In this document: one piece after another, positions 54,892 to 62,883 of the stretch
Layout of the letters: each line of letters starts with the position of its first letter
Numbering within the stretch: position 1 is the first letter of the stretch
Source of the DNA: VXNE01 sp963664635
GTDB taxonomy: Bacteria > Pseudomonadota > Gammaproteobacteria > Pseudomonadales > Azotimanducaceae
Direction: 5' to 3'
Length of the DNA stretch: 64,000 nucleotides
Assembly: GCA_963664635.1 (NCBI GenBank)
Contig: OY761542.1
Location: 1,922,001-1,986,000 of the forward strand
Translations under genes and position numbers: made by a program
The notes under the pieces: generated by a model
What the model was told of the DNA's origin: nothing
The model's database searches: none
The model's input: the letters and a program-made list of their open reading frames with translations, nothing else

Positions 54892-55695
54892 ATGACTGAC
54901 ACAGGGACCCTGGCCGGCTGGCAGGGCAGGTTCGAGGAGTGGGTGGAGTTTGCAAAGCCCCTGCTGCCTCGGGGCAAGGCAAAGGAAGCATTTGCGAAGT
55001 ACCCGTGGTTCACCACGGAAGGAGACCCGTTTGTCCGGCTGGCCAGGCCGGCGTCGGAGACGCGCTTCGGACTCGTCACCACCGGCGGCTATTCCATCGA
55101 GGGTGAACAGGAACCCATGCGCGGTTTCCCCACCTTCGGCGACGAGGCGCCGCAGATCCGGAGGATTCCGACCGACGTGGATCGTTCCAGGCTGCGCATC
55201 AACCACCCTGGGTACGACCACAGGTACGCCAAGGAAGACATCAACGCCAATCTGCCTTTCGACCGGCTGAACGAGCTGGTGGAGAACGGCACCATCGGCT
55301 CGCTGTCCGAAGAGACCCTGGTTCTCATGGGTCTCCAGCCCAATGTGGGACCGCTGTTGCAGGTAACCATCCCGGAGATCGTCGAGGCCTTCCACGCAGA
55401 CGGGGTGGAGGCCGCACTGCTCGTGCCGAGCTGACCCGTCTGCCATCAGACCGTGAGTCTGATTGCACGAGGCCTGGAAGCCGCCGGCATTCCCACCGTC
55501 CTGGTCAGCGTGATGCCGGCCCTGAGTTCACCTTCCCGTCCGCCGCGCCAGGTGATACGGAGGCTGAACATCGGGGCCACCGTCGGGAGACCCCATGACG
55601 TGGAAGGTCAGACGGAAACGCTGACCCGGATGGTGGCCTTGCTCGAGAGCGCGGCTTCTTTCGGCGCGGAAGATCGGGACAGGAAAGCCGCCTGA
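54892..55695 (+). CDS. Glycine/sarcosine/betaine/D-proline reductase selenoprotein B-like protein, probable selenocysteine at UGA 55432
   Basis: Two adjacent pieces in the same frame are parted by one TGA at 55432-55434. Read through as selenocysteine they give a 267-residue protein: RRIPTDVDRSRLRINHPGYD, LMGLQPNVGPLLQVTIPEIV, LLVPS-U-PVCHQTVSLIARG, EAAGIPTVLVSV and a closing GATVGRPHDVEGQTE. This is the layout of the short GrdB/PrdB-like family, in which the VPx(U/C)PVCHQ site holds a Sec or Cys. Here the Sec is three residues before a Cys (U-P-V-C). ATG at 54892 has GGGAGG 5 nt upstream. A stop-codon mutation in a Cys version would be the alternative, but the hairpin just after the UGA favours Sec. 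Confidence 0.82.
55445..55463 (+). promoter_or_regulatory. Bacterial SECIS-like hairpin after the in-frame UGA
   Basis: ATCAGAC, loop CGTGA, GTCTGAT: a perfect 7-bp stem with a 5-nt loop, the loop G and U being the second and third bases. The stem begins 10 nt after the UGA and the loop GU is 19-20 nt after it, which fits the bacterial SECIS, which lies close 3' of the UGA and presents a G in the first loop bases to SelB. Confidence 0.7.
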
Positions 55696-55714
55696 TTCGA
55701 TCAACGTCGGCCTA

Positions 55715-55742
55715 CGCCCCGACTTCATGGGAAGTCGGGGCG
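55715..55742 (+). terminator. Strong hairpin after the selenoprotein-like gene
   Basis: CGCCCCGACTTC, loop ATGG, GAAGTCGGGGCG: a perfect 12-bp stem starting 20 nt after the stop. No U-run follows, so a terminator or RNA-stabilising hairpin. Confidence 0.6.
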
Positions 55743-55772
55743 GGCAACCCCCGCGGGCGTTAGTGGCTCCCC

Positions 55773-56639
55773 CTACGGTGCCGCGCAGCCGAAGCTCGCC
55801 TCGTCGTCGGGATCGCCTGCGCCGTCGTACTGCGCCAGCTTGGGGTACGCGCACAGCGACCGCGTGAAGCTGCGCTGTTGACCCGTTGTCGCTTCGGCCT
55901 CCAGGTGGTCCATGGCCACCGGGCCGGCCTGGGTGGCGACGATGCGCTCGGGGGCCTCCCCTTCTTCGCGCCACTTCACGGCCATTACATCGGTCCCGTC
56001 CTTCAGGTGCACCGTGATCCACTGCTGGTCCGCCCGCATGAACTTCCAGTCCCAAGCTGACGGGATGCCGTGGACTGGCTCCAATTTGACGAACCGCAGT
56101 ACGTGATAAATCCACTCCTTCTGAACCGCCAGCCCCGCGAGCACTCCGATTGCGGCCGGCGCTCCGACCACGATCATCGCAACCTGCCAGTTCACGTCGA
56201 AGTCCCTCACGCGCTCCGCCACATCGACGGCGGATCCGAAGTCACAGACCGCCCAGACGACCACCTAGTACGCGCTGGAGACCGCGAGGCTTGAGGCGAA
56301 GGAGGGTCGTCCCGTCGTAAATCGGGACACCATGAAGAGAATGATGTAGCCAAGCGTGACCAAGCCGGCCGCCAGCAGCGGCACGATCAAAATGCTGATG
56401 GCAAACTGCTCGTCCACAGACACCCAAGTCACAGTCCGACTACCGATCCCAACATGCACGGGCTCGGGGCAGCGGTCAAGCTGGCCGACCCTAGACTCCT
56501 TGAGCAGCCTTCGAATGGACAGATGAGCCAAGTTTACGAACAGCGCCTCCGAGTTGCGGAGCAACTCGATCGCGTCGCCGCCAAGCGACGCGCCTAGTCG
56601 AAGCTTGGCACAGCCCACGGCTGGCTCATCTGCTCGCAA
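55773..56639 (-). pseudogene. DUF6338-like membrane protein gene with an in-frame TAG, fused to a tannase-family tail
   Basis: From a TTG at 56639 (start uncertain) one frame encodes a soluble part and a membrane helix (ISILIVPLLAAGLVTLGYIILF) until a TAG at 56265-56267. The same frame continues beyond with a second helix and PSAWDWKFMRADQQWITVHL plus KDG, the signature of DUF6338. At about 55985 it passes without a break into WREEGEAPERIVATQAGPVA and the remaining end of the tannase-family proteins (to DPDDEASFGCAAP). So a nonsense change and a deletion-fusion are both present. A shorter protein from the downstream half might still be made. Confidence 0.7.
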
Positions 56640-56675
56640 TATGCAATCATAATGCCCTCAACAAGGAACGCGGCC

Positions 56676-56912
56676 ATGGCCAACGTAACTGTCCGCAACA
56701 TTGACGACCAAGTCATCGCCTCGTTGAAGGCGCAGGCGAAGGCCAATCATCGCTCGCTGGAAGGCGAGATTCGCCACGTTCTCGCTCAACAGGCGCTCCG
56801 CTCGACGCGACTTGAGGAGTTTCGGGAGCGTACGGAGCGGCTCCAGTCGCTCACCGAAGGTCTCCCTCAGACAGACAGCGTCGCCCTGATCCGAGAAGAC
56901 CGCGACCGGTGA
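56676..56912 (+). CDS. FitA-type ribbon-helix-helix antitoxin
   Basis: 78 residues: ANVTVRNIDDQVIASLKAQAKANHRSLEGEIRHVL is the FitA/VapB RHH unit, followed by a toxin-binding tail with LPQTDSVALIREDRDR. The ATG at 56676 has AAGGA 7 nt upstream, better than the ATG at 56652. A CATAAT -10-like box is at 56648-56653. It overlaps the toxin gene by 4 nt (GTGA). Confidence 0.87.
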   Translation: MANVTVRNIDDQVIASLKAQAKANHRSLEGEIRHVLAQQALRSTRLEEFRERTERLQSLTEGLPQTDSVALIREDRDR

Positions 56913-57742
56913 AGCTCATCGTCGACGCAAGCGTCGCCGTCAAGTGGCTCTTCGCCGAGACTCATTCGCACGAAGCGCGGCAGCTCCTGGCCCCGCGCAT
57001 CGTCCTCCATGCGCCCGACTTCATCCTGACCGAGGTCGCCAACGTCATCTGGAAGAAGGCCCGCGGCAAGGAGATTCCATCGCCCCAGCCATACATCGAC
57101 GAGTTGGCGAACATGACGGATGCCGTCGCACTGGAACCTTCGACCGAGCTCGTCATCGAGGCAGCCGTCTTGGCCGTTCATATCGACCATCCCGTGTACG
57201 ACTGCGTCTATCTCGCCTGTGCCGAAGCGGCGGCGGCGCCCTTGGTCACTGCGGACGAGAGGCTTGCTCAGCGGGCCAGAGAAGCATATCCGACGGTTGA
57301 CGTCTGGAACATCGGCGACACCGAAGTCGCTCAACGCATTGCCACGGCCGCTACCGCGCTCGTCATCAAACACGACACCGTTCAACGGGCCATCGACGCG
57401 TACGACGCCTCCAGAAAGACCGCTGACTCCGTCATCGAAACCGTGCGGCGAAGGCCCAGCGGCGTTCGGATACTCTCACCGGAAGATCAGGACGCCTACT
57501 TCGAAGCTCCAGCGTACCGCCAATTGGTCAAGTTCATTGCCAGCCTCACGCTCGACGAACGAGTCGACCTCAAGGCGCTTGCATGGTACGGCCGCCAGCC
57601 TTCGTCGCGAGCCGGTTGGGGGTACTTGCTCAATCATGCCTGTAGGATGGGTGCCGACGACCTCGACTACGAGGCGTCGTTGGGTCACCAATGGCGCTCT
57701 GGCTTTGATCGTCTACGCCAAGACCTCGAACAGCCCGACTGA
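56909..57742 (+). CDS. PIN-domain toxin (FitB/VapC type) with DUF3775-like C-terminal extension
   Basis: 277 residues, twice the usual size of VapC. Residues 1-134 are a complete PIN domain: Asp6 (LIVDASVAVKWL), Glu42 (ILTEVANVIWKK), Asp98 (HPVYDCVYLACA) and Asp116 (LVTADERLA). After a linker with VRRRPSGVRIL, residues about 205-277 (IASLTLDERVDLKALAWYGR and a long helical end with WRSGFDRLRQDLE) resemble DUF3775. The join is in one uninterrupted frame with no repeat or frameshift. The extension could bind a partner or add regulation. GTG start overlapping the antitoxin stop. Confidence 0.8.
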   Translation: MKLIVDASVAVKWLFAETHSHEARQLLAPRIVLHAPDFILTEVANVIWKKARGKEIPSPQPYIDELANMTDAVALEPSTELVIEAAVLAVHIDHPVYDCVYLACAEAAAAPLVTADERLAQRAREAYPTVDVWNIGDTEVAQRIATAATALVIKHDTVQRAIDAYDASRKTADSVIETVRRRPSGVRILSPEDQDAYFEAPAYRQLVKFIASLTLDERVDLKALAWYGRQPSSRAGWGYLLNHACRMGADDLDYEASLGHQWRSGFDRLRQDLEQPD

Positions 57743-57804
57743 CTGCTGTCTGGCTCCTGGCATTGTCCCTTGGCGTCGCTCCCGTGCGGGGAGCAACGCG
57801 ACCC

Positions 57805-57838
57805 GAGTCGCACCGTGGAAACGTGCGCTGTCTTTCAC
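57805..57838 (-). pseudogene. Remnant of the 5' end of a tannase-family gene
   Basis: A GTG at 57838 followed by KDSARFHGA-coding sequence matches the start of the tannase genes at 61060 and 62684 (KDHARSTLA), including the stretch between them and the next gene (GATCTCCTTG upstream, GGCGTCGGCGGATCAGGG downstream). The rest of that gene is gone; the FitAB pair occupies the place. Confidence 0.6.
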
Positions 57839-57865
57839 TTCGATCTCCTTGGTGGCGTCGGCGGA

Positions 57866-59371
57866 TCAGGGGACGGCGCAGCGGAAGCTGCTCTCGTCGT
57901 CCGGGGCTCCCTCGCCGCGGTAGATCCCGAGTTTCGGGTACACGCACAGGGGCCGGGTGAACTCCCGCGAGGTTTCGGGCTCCTTGCTCGGACTCAGGTG
58001 GAACATCGGCACCGGCTCGGCGGGGTGCGTGGCGACGAGGCGCTCGGGGGCCACGCCCTCTTCCGTCCACTTCACGATCGGGTCCACGTAGTCCGTCTGC
58101 CAGGGACCCGGACCGCCGGCGCAGTGCACCATGCCGGGCACCATGAAGAGCCGGAAGAAGTCCCCCGTCTGCTCGGGGCCGCCCGTCGCCTCGTCGAGGG
58201 CCGCCAGGTAGTCGAAGGCGCGCCCCGGACGCAGGGGGAAGTCGTTCCAGCCCTGGTACATCAGCAGCTTGCCGCCGCGCGCCCGAAACTCCGCCAGGTC
58301 CCCGGTCGTGTCGAGGGGCGCCACAGCATCGGCGATCCGGGCGTGGTCGCGGAAGGGGTCGAATTCGGCCACGTCGAAGGTCGGGTCGTGGCGCATGAGG
58401 ATGCCCACCATCTCCCGCAGGGTCTCGCCGATGTTGGCCGCCGGCCCGCCACCGAGCAGCCACAGTCCCCAGTCGCCGAAGGACTCGGCGCCGGCGGGCA
58501 CGCCGGGAGTCAGTACGTTGCCCTCGGCGTCCACCATGTCGCCGTAGATGAAACGCGCGGTCTCGGCCTGGCCCGGCGTGAGGCAGCCCTGTTCCTGTCC
58601 TGCCGCGCACACGAGCGCGTCGACATCGACCTCGCAGCCCCGCGGGTCGTTGATCACGCCGTCCTCCACGCCGTCCAGGGCGTCGCAGGCGGCGCGCGAC
58701 GCATCGTCGAGCACGGTGAAGGCTGCCTTGTCGAGCGGGTGCGCTTCCTGCAGGTCGTGCACCGCCACCATCCACGGCAGAAACTCCTGGAAGTGGAACA
58801 ACGGCGCCCCGGCGATGATGCCGTCGTAGTCGTCGGGGAAGCGCTCGGCCTCAAGGAGTGCGGCGCGACCTCCGTTCGAACACCCCTGCAGGTATGCGTG
58901 GTCGATCTCGCGGCCGTAGTACTGCGCGATGATGCGCTTCGACGCCTGGGTCGCCAGATGCACGCCGCGGTAGGCGTAGTCGAGCAGGGCCTCGGGCTGC
59001 CGGAGGTACGCGTTGCCCTCCTCGATCTCGTGGCCGGTGTCGGTGGAGGCCATGGCGAAGCCCCGCGGCAGCAGGCTCGTCGTGTCGCCGATCGTCCCGG
59101 CGGCCCCGCCGACGGCGGTGAACATCATGCGGCCGCTCCAGTCGTCGGGGAGCGTCACCTCGAAGCGGATCGCGCGGTTGACGACGCCGCGTACGCGGCA
59201 GTGGGCCGGCAGCGTATCCGTCGCCGCGACGGAGATCCCCGGCTCGATGGCCTGCGAGACATCCGTCAGGCGGTACAGCTTGCGGCAGCGGTCTTCGTCC
59301 CCGACTACCGGTACGGCGGCCACCAGGGCGATCAGCGCAATCCCGGTCCAGCGTGCGCACGGCATCCCCAT
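57866..59371 (-). CDS. Tannase/feruloyl esterase family alpha/beta hydrolase (copy 1)
   Basis: 501 residues with a signal peptide (WTGIALIALVAAVPVVG). The CS-D-HC triad hallmarks are present: GCSNGGRAALLEAERF (nucleophile Ser after a Cys), WNDFPLRPGRAF (Asp) and VPGMVHCAGGPG (His followed by Cys), plus the Ca-binding DALDGVEDGVINDPRG. It is a secreted esterase for gallate or hydroxycinnamate esters, or another aromatic ester. It differs clearly from copies 2 and 3. Confidence 0.92.
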   Translation of the reverse strand: MGMPCARWTGIALIALVAAVPVVGDEDRCRKLYRLTDVSQAIEPGISVAATDTLPAHCRVRGVVNRAIRFEVTLPDDWSGRMMFTAVGGAAGTIGDTTSLLPRGFAMASTDTGHEIEEGNAYLRQPEALLDYAYRGVHLATQASKRIIAQYYGREIDHAYLQGCSNGGRAALLEAERFPDDYDGIIAGAPLFHFQEFLPWMVAVHDLQEAHPLDKAAFTVLDDASRAACDALDGVEDGVINDPRGCEVDVDALVCAAGQEQGCLTPGQAETARFIYGDMVDAEGNVLTPGVPAGAESFGDWGLWLLGGGPAANIGETLREMVGILMRHDPTFDVAEFDPFRDHARIADAVAPLDTTGDLAEFRARGGKLLMYQGWNDFPLRPGRAFDYLAALDEATGGPEQTGDFFRLFMVPGMVHCAGGPGPWQTDYVDPIVKWTEEGVAPERLVATHPAEPVPMFHLSPSKEPETSREFTRPLCVYPKLGIYRGEGAPDDESSFRCAVP

Positions 59372-59464
59372 CGTTCTTTCCTCCTGTTCTTTACTCCTGA
59401 ATGGTCGCGCGGAGCTTACACGACCATCACCGCGGCCAGGCAGTGTACGCGGTGACTGGCGACG

Positions 59465-61060
59465 TTACGGCACGGCGCAGCGGAAGCTGCTCTCGTCGTC
59501 GGGATCGCCGCCGCCGTCGTATTGGGCGAGCTTGGGGTATGGGCACAGCGGCCGCGTGAAGCTGCGGTCCTGGCCCGTCACCGCTTCGGCGTCGAGATGG
59601 TCCATTGCGACCGCGCCCGGATGCGTGGCCACGATCCGCTCCGGAGCTTCTCCTTCTTCTCGCCACTTGACGATCGGATCCGTGTAGTCCGCCTGCCACG
59701 CGCCGGGACCGCCGGCGCAGTGCACCATGCCCGGGATCATGAACATGCGAAAGAAGTCCGCCGTCGCCTCGGGGCCGCCCATGGCCTCTTCGACGGATTC
59801 GAGATAGGCGATGGCGCGCTGGGGCCGTAGCGGGAAGTCGTTCCAGCCTTGGTAGATCAGCAGCTTGCCGCCGCGGTCGCGGAATTCGGAGAGGTCCGCC
59901 GTGCGCAGGTCCAGGGGCGTGGACGGGTCGGTGAGCCGGCCGCGGTCGGCGACCGGGTCGAACGTCTCCAGCTCGAACGTGGGGTCGTGCCGCATCAGGA
60001 GTGTGAGTACCCCGGGAACGAGGTCGCCGACGATCGTCGCGCCGCCGCCGAGAGTCTCGTTCGGCAGGATCCAGCCGCCCCAGTCTCCCGCGGCCTCGGC
60101 GCCGGGGGGGACGCCCGGAGACAGCACGTTGCCGTCGGCGTCCGTCATGTCGGCGTAGATGAAGCGTGCCGTCTGGGCCTGTCCGGCCGAAAGGCAGCCT
60201 TCTCTCTCGCCCTCCGCGCAGGTCAGCGCATCGACGTCCACCGTGCATGGGCGCGGATCGTTGATCACGCCGTCCTCGACCCCGTCCGTGGCGTCGCAGG
60301 CGTTGCGCGAGGCGTCGTCGAGAACCTGCAGCGCGGCGCGGTCCAGCGGGTGCGCCGCCTGCTTGCGGCCGACGGCGACCATCCACGGCAGGTACTCCTG
60401 GTGGCGGAACGCGGGCGCCCCCGCGATGATCCCGTCGTAGTCGTCGGGGAAGCGCGCCGCTTCGAGCATCGCGGCCCGCCCGCCGTTGGAGCACCCGTTG
60501 AGGTAGGAATGCTCGACGTCGCGGCCGTAGTACCGGGCGATGACCCGCTTGGATGCCGCCGTGGCGAGGTGGACGCCCCGGTAGGCATAGTCGAGCAGCG
60601 CCTCGGGCTGCTGCATGAAGGTGTTGCCCTCGGCGAGTTCGTGGCCCGTGTCGGTAGACGCCTGGGCGAAGCCGCGGGCCAGGAGGCTCGTTGTGTCGCC
60701 GATGACGCCGGCGAGCCCGCCGACCGCCTCGAACATGAGGCGTCCGCTCCACTGTTCGGGCAGGGTCACCTCGAAGCGGATCGCGCGGTTGATCACGCCG
60801 CGGACGCGGCAATGGGCGGGCAGTTCGTCCGTCGCCGCGACGGAGATGCCGGGCTCGATCGCATGGTGGATATCGGTCATGCGGTAGAGGTCCCGGCAGG
60901 AGTTGGCGTCGGGCGCCGCCGCCGTCACGGCGGCCGCGCACAGCAACGCGACCCCGGCGGGAAGCCGCGCCAGGAGCTTGCGCCGTCGGAGTCTCGCGCC
61001 GGCGAAACTCCCAACGCGACTGTCAGGTCGCGCCAGTGTGGAACGTGCGTGGTCTTTCAC
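59465..61060 (-). CDS. Tannase/feruloyl esterase family alpha/beta hydrolase (copy 2)
   Basis: 531 residues from a GTG with AAGGAGAT 7 nt upstream. N-terminus RLRRRKLLARLPAGVALLC is a twin-Arg-like or long signal. Triad: Cys190-Ser191 (GCSNGGRAAMLEAARF), Asp408 (WNDFPLRPQRA), His447-Cys448 (IPGMVHCAGG); Ca site at 256-270 (DATDGVEDGVINDPR). Same protein as copy 3 except for four or so residues near the C-terminus (LCPYPKLAQYDGGGDPDDESSF here). Active site complete. Confidence 0.94.
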   Translation of the reverse strand: MKDHARSTLARPDSRVGSFAGARLRRRKLLARLPAGVALLCAAAVTAAAPDANSCRDLYRMTDIHHAIEPGISVAATDELPAHCRVRGVINRAIRFEVTLPEQWSGRLMFEAVGGLAGVIGDTTSLLARGFAQASTDTGHELAEGNTFMQQPEALLDYAYRGVHLATAASKRVIARYYGRDVEHSYLNGCSNGGRAAMLEAARFPDDYDGIIAGAPAFRHQEYLPWMVAVGRKQAAHPLDRAALQVLDDASRNACDATDGVEDGVINDPRPCTVDVDALTCAEGEREGCLSAGQAQTARFIYADMTDADGNVLSPGVPPGAEAAGDWGGWILPNETLGGGATIVGDLVPGVLTLLMRHDPTFELETFDPVADRGRLTDPSTPLDLRTADLSEFRDRGGKLLIYQGWNDFPLRPQRAIAYLESVEEAMGGPEATADFFRMFMIPGMVHCAGGPGAWQADYTDPIVKWREEGEAPERIVATHPGAVAMDHLDAEAVTGQDRSFTRPLCPYPKLAQYDGGGDPDDESSFRCAVP

Positions 61061-62883
61061 AGCCGATCTCCTTGTTGGCGTCGGCGGATCAGGGTACGGC
61101 GCAGCGGAAGCTGCTCTGGTCGTCCGGGTCGCTGCTGCCGTCGTATTGGGCGAGCTCGGGGTATGCGCACAGCGGCCGCGTGAAGCTGCGGTCCTGGCCC
61201 GTCACCGCTTCGGCGTCGAGATGGTCCATTGCGACCGCGCCCGGATGCGTGGCCACGATCCGCTCCGGAGCTTCTCCTTCTTCTCGCCACTTGACGATCG
61301 GATCCGTGTAGTCCGCCTGCCACGCGCCGGGACCGCCGGCGCAGTGCACCATGCCCGGGATCATGAACATGCGAAAGAAGTCCGCCGTCGCCTCGGGGCC
61401 GCCCATGGCCTCTTCGACGGATTCGAGATAGGCGATGGCGCGCTGGGGCCGTAGCGGGAAGTCGTTCCAGCCTTGGTAGATCAGCAGCTTGCCGCCGCGG
61501 TCGCGGAATTCGGAGAGGTCCGCCGTGCGCAGGTCCAGGGGCGTGGACGGGTCGGTGAGCCGGCCGCGGTCGGCGACCGGGTCGAACGTCTCCAGCTCGA
61601 ACGTGGGGTCGTGCCGCATCAGGAGTGTGAGTACCCCGGGAACGAGGTCGCCGACGATCGTCGCGCCGCCGCCGAGAGTCTCGTTCGGCAGGATCCAGCC
61701 GCCCCAGTCTCCCGCGGCCTCGGCGCCGGGGGGGACGCCCGGAGACAGCACGTTGCCGTCGGCGTCCGTCATGTCGGCGTAGATGAAGCGTGCCGTCTGG
61801 GCCTGTCCGGCCGAAAGGCAGCCTTCTCTCTCGCCCTCCGCGCAGGTCAGCGCATCGACGTCCACCGTGCATGGGCGCGGATCGTTGATCACGCCGTCCT
61901 CGACCCCGTCCGTGGCGTCGCAGGCGTTGCGCGAGGCGTCGTCGAGAACCTGCAGCGCGGCGCGGTCCAGCGGGTGCGCCGCCTGCTTGCGGCCGACGGC
62001 GACCATCCACGGCAGGTACTCCTGGTGGCGGAACGCGGGCGCCCCCGCGATGATCCCGTCGTAGTCGTCGGGGAAGCGCGCCGCTTCGAGCATCGCGGCC
62101 CGCCCGCCGTTGGAGCACCCGTTGAGGTAGGAATGCTCGACGTCGCGGCCGTAGTACCGGGCGATGACCCGCTTGGATGCCGCCGTGGCGAGGTGGACGC
62201 CCCGGTAGGCATAGTCGAGCAGCGCCTCGGGCTGCTGCATGAAGGTGTTGCCCTCGGCGAGTTCGTGGCCCGTGTCGGTAGACGCCTGGGCGAAGCCGCG
62301 GGCCAGGAGGCTCGTTGTGTCGCCGATGACGCCGGCGAGCCCGCCGACCGCCTCGAACATGAGGCGTCCGCTCCACTGTTCGGGCAGGGTCACCTCGAAG
62401 CGGATCGCGCGGTTGATCACGCCGCGGACGCGGCAATGGGCGGGCAGTTCGTCCGTCGCCGCGACGGAGATGCCGGGCTCGATCGCATGGTGGATATCGG
62501 TCATGCGGTAGAGGTCCCGGCAGGAGTTGGCGTCGGGCGCCGCCGCCGTCACGGCGGCCGCGCACAGCAACGCGACCCCGGCGGGAAGCCGCGCCAGGAG
62601 CTTGCGCCGTCGGAGTCTCGCGCCGGCGAAACTCCCAACGCGACTGTCAGGTCGCGCCAGTGTGGAACGTGCGTGGTCTTTCACAGCCGATCTCCTTGTT
62701 GGCGTCGGCGGATCAGGGTACGGCGCAGCGGAAGCTGCTCTGGTCGTCCGGGTCGCTGCTGCCGTCGTATTGGGCGAGCTCGGGGTATGCGCACAGCGGC
62801 CGCGTGAAGCTGCGGTCCTGGCCCGTCACCGCTTCGGCGTCGAGATGGTCCATTGCGACCGCGCCCGGATGCGTGGCCACGAT
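59542..62883 (+). repeat. Tandem duplication with a 1624-bp period covering copies 2 and 3
   Basis: Positions from 59542 to about 61259 recur 1624 bp further on (61166 to about 62883) with no difference that I could see. The period equals one gene plus its 28-bp spacer. The break points lie within the C-terminal coding part, where copy 3 has the same ending as copy 4. That is what unequal crossing-over between neighbouring paralogues leaves. Confidence 0.9.
61089..62684 (-). CDS. Tannase/feruloyl esterase family alpha/beta hydrolase (copy 3)
   Basis: 531 residues, the same as copy 2 up to the last 30. Its ending LCAYPELAQYDGSSDPDDQSSF is that of copy 4, not copy 2, so it is a hybrid of the two. 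Catalytic residues as in copy 2. The GTG start and its ribosome-binding site are also identical. The two are 28 bp apart. Confidence 0.94.
   Translation of the reverse strand: MKDHARSTLARPDSRVGSFAGARLRRRKLLARLPAGVALLCAAAVTAAAPDANSCRDLYRMTDIHHAIEPGISVAATDELPAHCRVRGVINRAIRFEVTLPEQWSGRLMFEAVGGLAGVIGDTTSLLARGFAQASTDTGHELAEGNTFMQQPEALLDYAYRGVHLATAASKRVIARYYGRDVEHSYLNGCSNGGRAAMLEAARFPDDYDGIIAGAPAFRHQEYLPWMVAVGRKQAAHPLDRAALQVLDDASRNACDATDGVEDGVINDPRPCTVDVDALTCAEGEREGCLSAGQAQTARFIYADMTDADGNVLSPGVPPGAEAAGDWGGWILPNETLGGGATIVGDLVPGVLTLLMRHDPTFELETFDPVADRGRLTDPSTPLDLRTADLSEFRDRGGKLLIYQGWNDFPLRPQRAIAYLESVEEAMGGPEATADFFRMFMIPGMVHCAGGPGAWQADYTDPIVKWREEGEAPERIVATHPGAVAMDHLDAEAVTGQDRSFTRPLCAYPELAQYDGSSDPDDQSSFRCAVP

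Noticed and set aside
54889..55434. A short protein ending at the TGA at 55434 and a second one starting at 55453
   Set aside because: Both match consecutive parts of one known family, the frame is the same, and the second piece would lack the redox site; selenocysteine read-through explains it better.
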